Shown here one piece after another: positions 11,834-16,776 of a DNA stretch of 16,776 bases. Position 1 is the first letter of the stretch; each line of letters opens with the position of its first letter. Position numbers and translations under genes: made by a program. Source of the stretch: Saccoglossus kowalevskii (Eukaryota; Hemichordata; Enteropneusta; Harrimaniidae); NCBI RefSeq assembly GCF_000003605.2, contig NW_003118931.1:324110-340885 (forward strand). Direction: 5' to 3'. The notes below the pieces were generated by a model, which saw only the letters and a program-made list of their open reading frames with translations, searched no databases and had not been told where the DNA came from.

Positions 11834-13931
11834 TTATGGACACTCAGTTGAAATTTGGAGAGACAGACTCGTAAATCTGTGTTTACAAGTTTTGTAAGAT
11901 AGGCTTTCAAATTACAGCAACTCACTAGCGAATTGGCTAACTGCTTTGGTTTTGACTAAACGGTTGGCGTTTGAATTTCGCTGGTGCCGGTTTGTGATCA
12001 CGTCCACTCTGGGCGAGTCTATATAATATTTTTACGCAGCCTGGTACATTCCCCTGAATGATTTGAGCCCGAAAATGGCCACAGTCAGCTGGCGTACAAG
12101 TGATAATATGATAAATGCGATTAATCCAACAATATTTACTATATGAGGGTAACCATCTTGAACACTGCTTGAAACTGAATAGACAAATTGAGAAACAGTT
12201 TCCTACAAATCAGGGAGAAAATAACAAACTTTCACATCGAAACGATCCATTGGGGCAGCGAGCTGTAATGATTACATTAATCATTACAGCTCCCTGGTTG
12301 GGGGTAACATTAAGCCAACTGCTGAAAAATCGACCTCATTCGTCGTTTTTGTGTGGACACGAAGAACATAGAACAATTTCCCTGGTATATTTGAAAGCGA
12401 AATTGTCATCCAACTGTAAGACCATCGCTGATTAGCTCCTAAAGTATGAGGACCGTCCCCTAATGTTATATAGATTCGCCTTAAGTGGGCGTGACCACAA
12501 GACGACACCAGCGAGATTTGAAAGCCAACTGTTTAGTCAAAACCAAAGCAGTTAGCCAATTCACTAGCAAGTTTGCAAGACTTACTGTAAAAGAAGAAAG
12601 AAGTTACTTTCAGATACCATGTGCTGCTAGTTGCTGTATTAACCATATAAGTTTCCATTAACAGTGAGTTTGTAGAATTCTTGATTCGGTTAAAATATGT
12701 AATAATACGCGGTACCTACCAAGCTCACTTTAAATTCCCAATGCAGTTGTATTTTGGGAGATGCCTAACAGAAATCTTCAAAAACTCATATGGGCATCTT
12801 CAATTGGGGATTTAATTTGAGTTACATCATCCCAGACATTACAGCCATAAATTAAAATTTGTCTGATAAATTTATTAAAAAGTGAGAGAAAAAGTGAAAT
12901 GTTGGAATTTTGATTAAAGCCAAATTTTCACTTTGAAGAAAAAAATGCTTTTTGTGCTTTCTCTTTACTAGTAAGTAGTTTGAACCACAGTCCCTCCTCT
13001 GGAACTAATCTCAAGGAACTAATCTCAAGGAACTAATCTCAAGGAACTAATCTCAAGGCCAAGATAATTGTGATATCTAACCATACTATTTCAATTTCTT
13101 CGAAGAAGAAAATATGACTGTCTATCATGAAAACAACAGCTCATTGAGAAAAATAAATAATCTGTTACAGGAAACATGGTTTGGTATTAATGGGAGGGGG
13201 GCTTGATGCCTTATATACTTATGAATAAGCATGCAACATACTACTACATGTAATTTGTTATTGAATAACAATTCCCCATGGTAACACATTTTCTCTGTTG
13301 ATTAGCGACAAACCACAAATGTGCATTCAAACCCTGGCAGAAACAAATTGTATTAGATGTAATCTTTGAGCCGCACAGGTATAATTTATACAAGGGCACG
13401 ACCAATCTGTTTTGGGTCTGGAACGTCCAAACCATGACCGTAACGTATTTTATTTACCAGGGTCGTAGGCGATCAGGGCCGGACCGTCCCGACACAGTGA
13501 CAATGTACAGCTGCCGTAAATTAAAGAGCTACTGTACTTTTCAATCAAATTAATTGTTGATGTGAATACGCGACGCTTGATTTGTAGTCAGTTTGTGAAC
13601 TTTGATTTCATATACCACGCCATATAACCACAGTGATGCTAAAATGCCCATTGCCCAATTCAAGAGACCCGTGGTACAAAACAACGCACTGAAATTGAAT
13701 CACTATCTGACCTGTATTTGCTGGAAGTTCAGTCGATTCAGGGAGTTGGGTTGCGGCTTCTGTTGTTTGTGGCTGCTCCGTTACTATCACCGTTGCCGTC
13801 GTAGCATCAGTGGCATTTAGATCAACAGTTGCGGTCGTTACTGGACCCACAGTTCCAGTTTGAGAAAATACTACTGAAATATAGGACAAAAATATTAAAA
13901 AAAACACAGAACTATTTTTGTTGTCCGCCAT
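3375..13931 (-). CDS. TCTN1: Tectonic-family ciliary transition-zone protein (TCTN1/TCTN3 type), 13 exons
   Basis: Minus-strand gene. The coding exons are 13712-13931, 11316-11436, 10657-10763, 9557-9693, 8262-8364, 7788-7906, 7333-7629, 6920-7045, 6623-6744, 6088-6207, 5649-5823, 4300-4452 and 3375-3623. They total 2049 nt (682 residues plus TGA), every junction is GT-AG and the phases agree throughout. The protein has a signal peptide (about 1-24), a Thr-rich segment (25-73), a Cys-rich module (78-108) with CNCCCDPDC-type spacing, the long domain once called DUF1619, LPYDFFYPF at 646-654 and a hydrophobic tail (667-682). The segments SSLCGNNNPAAYL, QCTRQI, LPITVQ and NPGYVVGEPL match my recollection of vertebrate tectonic-1 in order. 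Known for the family: secreted or membrane glycoproteins of the MKS/B9 complex at the ciliary transition zone, gating ciliary membrane composition and Hedgehog signalling. The length is near the upper end of the family. The family call is firm; the choice of TCTN1 over TCTN3 is tentative, since an invertebrate gene may predate that split. Confidence -1.
3719..4146. mobile_element. 428-bp inverted-repeat element in intron 12
   Basis: Perfectly placed 25-bp arms at 3719-3743 and 4122-4146 (aaatgctgcagg...tttcagcaaag) match at 24 of 25 positions. The similarity continues inward after a 6-7 base gap (ggcctgaggactgttcac against ggcctaagaactattaac). No coding frame lies inside. Target duplications are not clear. 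This is probably a MITE, and it makes up most of the 676-bp intron. Confidence -1.
4300..4452 (-). CDS. TCTN1: Tectonic exon 12
   Basis: This exon encodes residues 550-600 (51 codons, phase 0 both sides). It includes CHNMVLGVHLEILYADTGSL and NPQPKIIGVTYRY, matching the family blocks C-x-x-P...L-x-I-x-x...G-S-L-x-N-P-Q-x-K-I. Acceptor TTGTCTAG, donor CAG/GTAGGG. Confidence -1.
4453..5648. other. Intron 11
   Basis: 1196 bp, A+T-rich, with no exon-like frame and no clear terminal repeats found. T-rich stretches around 4930-5000 may be repeat-derived. Confidence -1.
5649..5823 (-). CDS. TCTN1: Tectonic exon 11
   Basis: This exon encodes residues 491-549. It includes VAMFGNSRVEMAGDWVPILYD, matching the family block F-G-N-S...D-W-V-P-I. 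Acceptor CCATTTTCAG, donor TCT/GTAAGT, phase 0. Confidence -1.
5891..6061. mobile_element. 171-bp TA-flanked MITE in intron 10
   Basis: Terminal inverted repeats of about 19 bp, left CTGTAAAGTACTTTATTTT and right (reverse complement) GTGTAAAATACTTTATTTT, lie just inside TA dinucleotides at 5890-5891 and 6061-6062. The element is noncoding and occupies about two thirds of the 264-bp intron, ending 25 bases from the exon 10 splice donor. The TA target and short TIR suggest a Tc1/mariner-type non-autonomous element. A related end lies at 10021-10057. Confidence -1.
6088..6207 (-). CDS. TCTN1: Tectonic exon 10 (weak acceptor)
   Basis: This exon encodes residues 451-490 plus two bases of codon 491. 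It contains NWLTMVSPTADGNC and VTFGLDMRTGCNL, matching the tectonic blocks L-T-x-L...C and F-G...SGC-x-L. The chosen acceptor is TTGATAG with a poor pyrimidine tract; donor CTTGT/GTAAGC. The start could be 8 bases further in (CAGAG/ATAAC) if the alternative exon 9 donor is used. Confidence -1.
6208..6622. other. Intron 9
   Basis: 415 bp with weak splice sites at both ends. It contains an A/T-rich stretch near 6410-6460 with a repeated atttcatt word, and palindromic accggt and acatgtat words. No element boundaries are seen. Confidence -1.
6623..6744 (-). CDS. TCTN1: Tectonic exon 9 (weak donor)
   Basis: This exon encodes residues 411-450 plus two bases of codon 451. It includes SGNPGYVVGEPLMAG, a hallmark of tectonics (G-N-P-G-Y-x-x-G-x-P-x-x-A-G). 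The acceptor is GATGTAG. I chose donor TTTTCA/GTATTT because it keeps the phase and gives the spacing expected between the GEPLMAG block and the next conserved Cys. An earlier donor, GCAG/GTACGA with the last exon base at 6675, is also possible with a different exon 10 acceptor. Confidence -1.
6920..7045 (-). CDS. TCTN1: Tectonic exon 8
   Basis: This exon encodes residues 369-410 (42 codons, phase 0 both sides). It starts VNYMF and includes VDLVFGNITSSELPFYQTY, the beta-rich VLG block of the family, with two sequons. Acceptor ACACAG, donor AAG/GTAAGT. Confidence -1.
7333..7629 (-). CDS. TCTN1: Tectonic exon 7: Thr/Asn-rich insert plus LPITVQ block
   Basis: The largest exon encodes residues 270-368 in phase 0 on both sides. 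Residues 285-316 are a Thr/Ser/Pro/Asn-rich insert carrying four N-glycosylation sequons (N285, N298, N301, N313); a fifth is at N344. The flanking parts resume the conserved fold (LPITVQNLYCIEL, and CQNAIFEV at the exon end). Acceptor TACACAG, donor GAG/GTCAGT. The insert probably explains why this protein is longer than vertebrate tectonic-1. Confidence -1.
7788..7906 (-). CDS. TCTN1: Tectonic exon 6
   Basis: This exon encodes residues 230-269. It contains FQCTRQIF and EAQCETMPALSAQVYY, matching the conserved CTR-x-I...C...LS block of tectonics. Acceptor ATTTTCAG, donor TCT/GTAAGT, phase 0. Confidence -1.
7907..8261. other. Intron 5
   Basis: 355 bp, A+T-rich. A short atgaatgg...ccattcat inverted pair lies near 8052-8090. 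Nothing else recognised. Confidence -1.
8262..8364 (-). CDS. TCTN1: Tectonic exon 5
   Basis: This exon encodes residues 196-229 plus one base of codon 230. It starts SGDPIY and ends LTSSLCGNNNPA, a segment strongly conserved in tectonics. Acceptor TTTCAG, donor CAG/GTAAAT. Confidence -1.
8365..9556. other. Intron 4
   Basis: 1192 bp of A+T-rich noncoding sequence. Apart from the hairpin at 8435-8468 I see no repeat, RNA gene or exon. Confidence -1.
8435..8468. repeat. Perfect 14-bp A/T hairpin in intron 4
   Basis: The arms aaaaaatataatag and ctattatatttttt are perfect complements around a 6-base loop (ctcagc). It could be a very short MITE remnant or an A-run slippage product. Confidence -1.
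9557..9693 (-). CDS. TCTN1: Tectonic exon 4
   Basis: This exon encodes residues 150-195. It is rich in Asp, Glu and Tyr, including VDEYGDYTYERV and EDEYGVFYK. Acceptor TCTGCAG, donor AAG/GTAAAC, ending in phase 0. The acidic-aromatic content and the EYGV motif fit the matching position of tectonic-1 (recalled, not aligned by software). Confidence -1.
10021..10057. mobile_element. Second MITE end, related to the intron 10 element
   Basis: The stretch aattaattgctgctaaaataaagcattttacagta resembles 6025-6062 (aattaattccaactaaaataaagtattttacacta). It ends at a TA dinucleotide with the same TIR (reverse complement CTGTAAAATGCTTTATTTT). The matching left end is not clear; a decayed candidate is near 9903. 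Located in intron 3. Confidence -1.
10103..10468. mobile_element. About 366-bp folded insertion with direct flanks in intron 3
   Basis: The 11-base word acattataaat occurs directly at 10092-10102 and 10469-10479, flanking the segment like a target duplication. The ends read ACTACTGTACACTTTATTTT and (reverse complement) ACTGTAAATAAAG, so the left end resembles the intron 10 MITE terminus. Inside, aaagcctgctacacac (10158-10173) pairs with 10444-10459 at 15 of 16 positions, and 10166-10204 pairs imperfectly with 10246-10280. The boundary may instead be TA-based (10107-10467). No coding frame. Confidence -1.
10657..10763 (-). CDS. TCTN1: Tectonic exon 3
   Basis: This exon encodes residues 114-149 and one base of codon 150. 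It is preceded by a pyrimidine-rich acceptor ending TTTACAG and ends at T/GTAAGT. The segment LFCIEFDN corresponds to the conserved hydrophobic-Cys strand after the Cys-rich module of tectonics (F-C-I-x-I/F-x-N). Confidence -1.
10764..11315. other. Intron 2
   Basis: 552 bp, A+T-rich. No repeat, RNA gene or exon recognised. Confidence -1.
11316..11436 (-). CDS. TCTN1: Tectonic exon 2: Cys-rich CNCCCDPDC module
   Basis: This exon encodes residues 74-113 plus two bases of codon 114. It holds nine cysteines (78, 80, 87, 91, 92, 93, 97, 108 and neighbours in the pattern C-x-C...C...CCC...C...C). The run VNCCCDPDCSAEDRHTFSEC is the diagnostic tectonic signature. Acceptor TTACAG, donor TA/GTAAGT. 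This short exon alone is enough to assign the family. Confidence -1.
11745..11835. repeat. (ATTT)n microsatellite
   Basis: An uninterrupted run of 91 bases, about 22.75 copies of ATTT (AAAT on the gene's sense strand), in intron 1, 85 bases from the left end of the 650-bp inverted-repeat element. Such a pure tract should be length-polymorphic. Confidence -1.
11921..12571. mobile_element. About 650-bp DNA-transposon-like element with ~107-bp terminal inverted repeats (intron 1)
   Basis: The left arm 11921-12027 and right arm 12465-12571 are inverted copies with about 85% identity by eye. They share gaattggctaactgctttgg and ttttgactaaac without a mismatch. The interior is not repeated except for a central hairpin (12259-12291). 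Open frames inside (for example 12115-12435) show no transposase motif, so the element is non-autonomous. Direct repeats just outside (caagttttgtaaga at 11886 and caagtttgcaaga at 12568) may be a diverged target duplication. It lies in tectonic intron 1. Confidence -1.
12259..12291. repeat. Central hairpin of the 650-bp element
   Basis: The arms gagctgtaatgatta and taatcattacagctc are perfect 15-bp complements around a 3-base loop. They extend to about 18 bp with one mismatch (cag...ctg). It lies almost at the midpoint of the element. Confidence -1.
12572..13711. other. Rest of intron 1, proximal to exon 1
   Basis: A+T-rich apart from a CpG-richer stretch at about 13440-13500 (ggccggaccgtcccgac). 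It contains the 14-bp tandem repeat listed separately and a ttgttatt-g-aataacaa palindrome (13255-13271). No exon-like frame. Confidence -1.
13001..13058. repeat. Four-copy 14-bp tandem repeat
   Basis: The unit ggaactaatctcaa is repeated four times without a mismatch (13001-13056), followed by gg. Perfect identity suggests recent expansion. Intron 1, noncoding. Confidence -1.
13712..13931 (-). CDS. TCTN1: Tectonic exon 1: start codon, signal peptide, Thr-rich segment
   Basis: This exon encodes residues 1-73 and the first base of codon 74. The start sits in a good initiation context (AAGATGGCG). It is followed by a hydrophobic run (VFFLIFLSYISVVF) typical of a signal peptide, with probable cleavage near SQ/TG. 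The rest is rich in Thr, Ala and Val with one Asn sequon, which looks like a mucin-type O-glycosylated stretch. The donor is ACAG/GTCAGA and leaves phase 1. The signal peptide and downstream splice fit support this start; an alternative upstream first exon is described separately. Confidence -1.
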
Positions 13932-13934
13932 CTT
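13923..13934 (-). promoter_or_regulatory. YY1-like element over the start codon
   Basis: The minus strand reads AAGATGGCGGAC, close to the YY1 consensus AARATGGCGGC that often sits just downstream of transcription starts and over start codons of animal genes. It also provides a strong initiation context. The functional role is inferred. Confidence -1.
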
Positions 13935-14055
13935 ATTGAGGAATTCCCTTGTATGTTTGTTTGTTTATTTTTGCTCTACTCGATAAATAGTTTCTAAGTA
14001 CCCTAAATATCAATTTTCAATATAATTTCAGGTTTTTAGATTTACAATACTTACC

Positions 14056-14244
14056 AAACTGTATGTTGGTTTTATAATGACAATAAAGCTCAAAATATTC
14101 GTTATTTGTGATGATATTTGTGATATATGATTGGTAATTAAAACTGTGGTGGCTAAGAAACTCACAAACCAATCGGAGGAAACGTTCAGGGATCACCGGC
14201 GCGACGGCGAAAATAATAGTCGCGGACCAATCATCGCGAAGCAT
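14056..14244 (-). other. Possible alternative first exon of tectonic
   Basis: An open frame from an ATG at 14244 reaches a strong donor (TTTG/GTAAGT, GT at 14053-14054). That donor could join an internal acceptor in exon 1 (ATTTCAG/TAGTA, exon resuming at 13873) with the reading frame kept. The product would replace the signal peptide region with about 63 other residues. The same donor could instead end a 5' UTR exon. The frame agreement has a one-in-three chance of being accidental. Confidence -1.
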
Positions 14245-14290
14245 TTCAACCTATGACCTCCGTACAAAGCGGCAACCGACAGTGCTTTGC
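14160..14290 (-). promoter_or_regulatory. Probable tectonic promoter: CpG-rich with two CCAAT boxes and an RFX-like half-site
   Basis: CCAAT occurs at 14169-14173 and 14227-14231 (plus-strand orientation), each in a good NF-Y context (aaccaatcgg, gaccaatcat). Between them lies a CpG-rich stretch (ggcgcgacggcg). At 14271-14276 ggcaac is a clean half of an RFX X-box; the other half is poor. The patch lies 230-360 bases upstream of the ATG. RFX plus NF-Y is the usual combination for ciliary genes, but this remains a prediction. Confidence -1.
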
Positions 14291-16493
14291 ATACACGGAA
14301 TTTAAAATTGTCGTCCGTCTATTATCAAATTTTACGAATGCACGATAAATCACGCATTATTGCCTAATTCGCTGTCTTAGCGAATCTTTCTAATCGTAAG
14401 TAATGTAATTTATTTTTTTCTATTCTACAGCTCAACTGTAACGTTTGCAAATGAACTCGCGCAGCGTTTTCATCATGCTAGTCTTCAAGCTTTCATTGTA
14501 TTGACGCCATTTTTGTTTATGATTTATCCAGAACGTTGTAGTCTTTTCCGGTAATGTTCTCATATTCTTACACTACTGGTAATTAAATTGTTCTGAATCC
14601 ACAATATTGGCATCTTATCCGTGCTGTCAAAAATCAAAACACAGTGAACACAACACTTATTGTGATCAACCTCACACCCACGTGTTTCCCCTTTGTGTAT
14701 CATGTCAAACGATTCACCCGATAAAGCCAATGCATTGTGTTGTGTTGCGTTGTGTTGTGTTGTGTTGTGGAAGTGAAACTGAAAGCACAACGTTTTAACC
14801 ATAAACTAGTTTAACTAAAAACCTGAGTTTATTTTTCCAATGGCTATTGTGCTAGCCCTAGACATAGCAACATTACATAGTACAATTATAATAATTTCTA
14901 CTCAACTTATTTTTTTTTAAGTGACACATTGTGACACTGTCCTGTGGTTAAAAATGTGTACTGTTGGTCTGGGGAAACATTTTACTGATTCTGAAGGGCA
15001 AATAAACCGTTATTAATTCATACCAATCTAACATAGACCATGCATAGACCAAGGGTGTCTATGCAATGACAGGGCTAAAGTCAGTTAGGAAATACTTAAA
15101 GGGCATTTCATGCGTTTAACATTGAATGGGAAAATAAACCCATGAGGACATGGAGCATCATGCTTAAAACCACTATTCTGACTATATAATGAACCTAAAA
15201 CAAAGGTGGTTATATCGTCTGTTACAAAATCAAAAACCTGTCAATTTTGGGGCAATTCACAACTATGATTATCAATTAGTACATTGTGCATGTAAAACTA
15301 CTTGAGCATTTGTCAACATTTCTTTGAAAACTCAAGGAGAGAAGATAAAGTAGAGTTCCTTTGTGAATGAACTCACTGTTATGTAACAGTGATGGAAATT
15401 AAGCTACCCGTTATATGTTTATAAGCAGGATTTTTCTGTTTTCTAGCCTAATGGTGATAGCCTCATGGTTATCGCATCCTCGTTAACGGATTCACTTGGA
15501 TGAGAAATAAGCCCAACAAAATGCTGTAGTTTTCACAGGCAACATCATAGTTATATCAATAACCCTATGTATTTTTTGGATTTGAAATGAATATTCAATA
15601 TAGCAGACATGGCATGCATAGCAACTCTGCCCATCAAAGATTACTACACTTGGTAGGCAACCAAGATACTCAAGTTCAAATCCAATTACAATTGAATATG
15701 ATGTGGAAGTACTAGTACCCGGTAAACATCATGACCATGTGTATCCCAAGTTATTTTGCTTGTAGACTCCATGGATGTCAGAGATGGCTTTGTACTACTA
15801 CTCCCAATTAGTGAATTTAAGCTGGATTTCTGCTTCCTGTGCTATTCTTGATGTCTTGCAACATGTCATGACTATTTTGTTGAAGCTTATTATGGATTCA
15901 TTGAAATAACGATTTTAAAAAATGCACTAAAAGATTGCCCTGGGTGATGTTCTGGAGTCAACATTTTCCCACAAATAGGAACTGCCCTCCAAAACATTAC
16001 AAGAGGCATAGTACTAGGTATCAAAATTAAACACATGGTGTTTAATACAAATATGGTAGTTCATAGTGTAGAACTGTAATATGCACATGTTCCAAAATGA
16101 GCATAAATTCTGGCTGTTCAATTATCATATACAAAACGAGTAGGGCCTTTAACATTCTAAAAGACTTATTATCGATTTGCAAAATTGAATAACTTTGAAA
16201 TTAAATGATTTATGTTTATTTTGTCAAGCCATCTGACATAAAACAACCACAACAGCACACACAACTGTCAAAATTCAATTGAGTATGCAGAAGACATTGA
16301 ATACATTGAACCAGTTGTGAGTTTAAAAAGTAATGATTTGTCATTGAAATGAAAGTAAACTTAAGGTAGCGAGAAGGGAAATTTTCACTTTTTTCTTGAT
16401 TTTTCAAAAATTGATAAAACCGGTTACTTTAGACCTTGATACATCACCCCAGGTTTACAAAAGATCGAAATTGCGAAATAACGTTGCTCAAAT
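14291..16493. other. Upstream flank without a recognised gene
   Basis: 2.2 kb of mostly A+T-rich DNA. All open frames are short and show no familiar domain. A splice-like pair on the plus strand (gtaagt at 14394, ttctattctacag to about 14431) would give an intron of only about 35 bases. Small structures include attcgct-gtctt-agcgaat (14367-14385) and tgcatagac...gtctatgca (15041-15065). Confidence -1.
14735..14769. repeat. (TGTTG)n pentanucleotide repeat
   Basis: About seven copies of ttgtg/tgttg with one interrupting c (gcgtt at 14747). Noncoding. Confidence -1.
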
Positions 16494-16511
16494 TAGTGTT
16501 TTAAAACACTA
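16494..16511. repeat. 18-bp perfect palindrome
   Basis: The sequence tagtgttttaaaacacta is fully self-complementary. It lies directly before the edge open frame. It may be chance, a binding site or an element end. Confidence -1.
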
Positions 16512-16512
16512 G

Positions 16513-16776
16513 CAGAAAAGACTACAACTGCCGTTTCGTGGATATTTGTATAGTGTTTATCTTTGGAAGGAATTAAATGATAAAATCTTATCTGTATACT
16601 CTGTTGTTGACGATTCTGATATAACGGGTGATAAGCTTCCAGTTGCAAACAATGCGTGTTTATCTAACGTCCATTGTCAGCATTATTGTCAGTCGGGACT
16701 TCGTCGGAGAAACATGGTCATACAGTACTCATTTCGCCCAACCTTCCGCTTTTACATCGACCGCTTATCGCTTAAT
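16513..16776 (+). CDS. Unassigned open frame running off the window edge
   Basis: Reading from 16513 (CAG, just after a TAG at 16510-16512) there are 88 codons with no stop to the last base. The first in-frame ATG is at 16714. The translation begins QKRLQLPFRGYLYSVYLW and ends TFRFYIDRLSLN, with cysteine- and arginine-containing stretches between. I recognise no family. The last 150 bases are richer in G+C and CpG than the flank. It could be an internal or first exon of a neighbouring plus-strand gene, a decayed transposon, or chance. A weak acceptor (ACTAGCAG) sits at its start. Confidence -1.

Noticed and set aside
12115-12435. 106-codon plus-strand open frame inside the 650-bp inverted-repeat element
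   Set aside because: It crosses the central hairpin, shows no transposase or other motif, and its codons look like random noncoding sequence.
14394-14431. Plus-strand gtaagt ... ttctattctacag resembling an intron
   Set aside because: Only about 35 bases long, shorter than any intron in the gene here, and without coding sequence on either side.
14560-14802. Overlapping open frames on both strands around the TGTTG repeat
   Set aside because: They are driven by the pentanucleotide repeat and lack any domain.
15444-15500. tRNA-like A-box (tagcctaatgg) with a nearby ggttatcgcatcc word, suggesting a tRNA gene or SINE
   Set aside because: The B-box is too close and imperfect, no cloverleaf can be drawn and no A-rich tail follows. 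A gttcaaatcc word at about 15674 is too far away.
16216-16407. 63-codon minus-strand open frame rich in cysteine
   Set aside because: No family resemblance and low-complexity Cys run (CVCCCGC). Likely chance.

Overview
This window looks like nuclear genomic DNA from a marine invertebrate animal. It is strongly A+T-rich. Its one recognisable gene is split into 13 small exons by GT-AG introns of about 0.16 to 2.3 kb. Introns and flanks hold microsatellites, degenerate tandem repeats and several short inverted-repeat elements. Nothing suggests bacterial, organellar or viral DNA. The species cannot be fixed from the sequence; an invertebrate deuterostome is a reasonable guess, but other marine phyla are possible.

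The gene is on the minus strand, from 13931 (ATG) to 3375 (TGA), and encodes a tectonic-family protein (TCTN1/TCTN3 type). Reading exon by exon, all 13 exons join in a consistent phase into 2049 nt, or 682 codons plus stop. The protein has a signal peptide, a Thr-rich mucin-like stretch, the tectonic Cys-rich module (CNCCCDPDC-type motif), a long ectodomain with a Thr/Asn-rich glycosylation-prone insert, the conserved LPYDFFYPF-type motif and a hydrophobic C-terminal tail. Tectonics belong to the MKS/B9 transition-zone complex at the base of cilia.

Layout by coordinate: 1-1650 is a two-block degenerate tandem repeat with a (CA)n tract and two copies of a terminal hairpin. 1651-3374 is intergenic, with a CTCF-like core motif, a CpG-rich patch and a GC-box. 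3375-13931 is the gene. Its introns carry a 428-bp inverted-repeat element (intron 12), a 171-bp MITE filling most of intron 10, a related end plus a folded 360-bp insertion (intron 3), an A/T hairpin (intron 4), and in intron 1 an (ATTT)n tract, a 650-bp element with ~107-bp terminal inverted repeats and a central hairpin, and a four-copy 14-bp tandem repeat. 13932-14300 is the likely promoter, with two CCAAT boxes, an RFX-like half-site, and a possible alternative first exon that would splice in frame. 14300-16500 shows no recognisable gene. 16513-16776 is an 88-codon plus-strand open frame running off the window edge.

I found no clearly new molecular system. The points most worth a second look are the MITE family that has colonised several introns of one ciliary gene, the alternative splice options, the hydrophobic tail of the tectonic, and the unassigned edge open frame.
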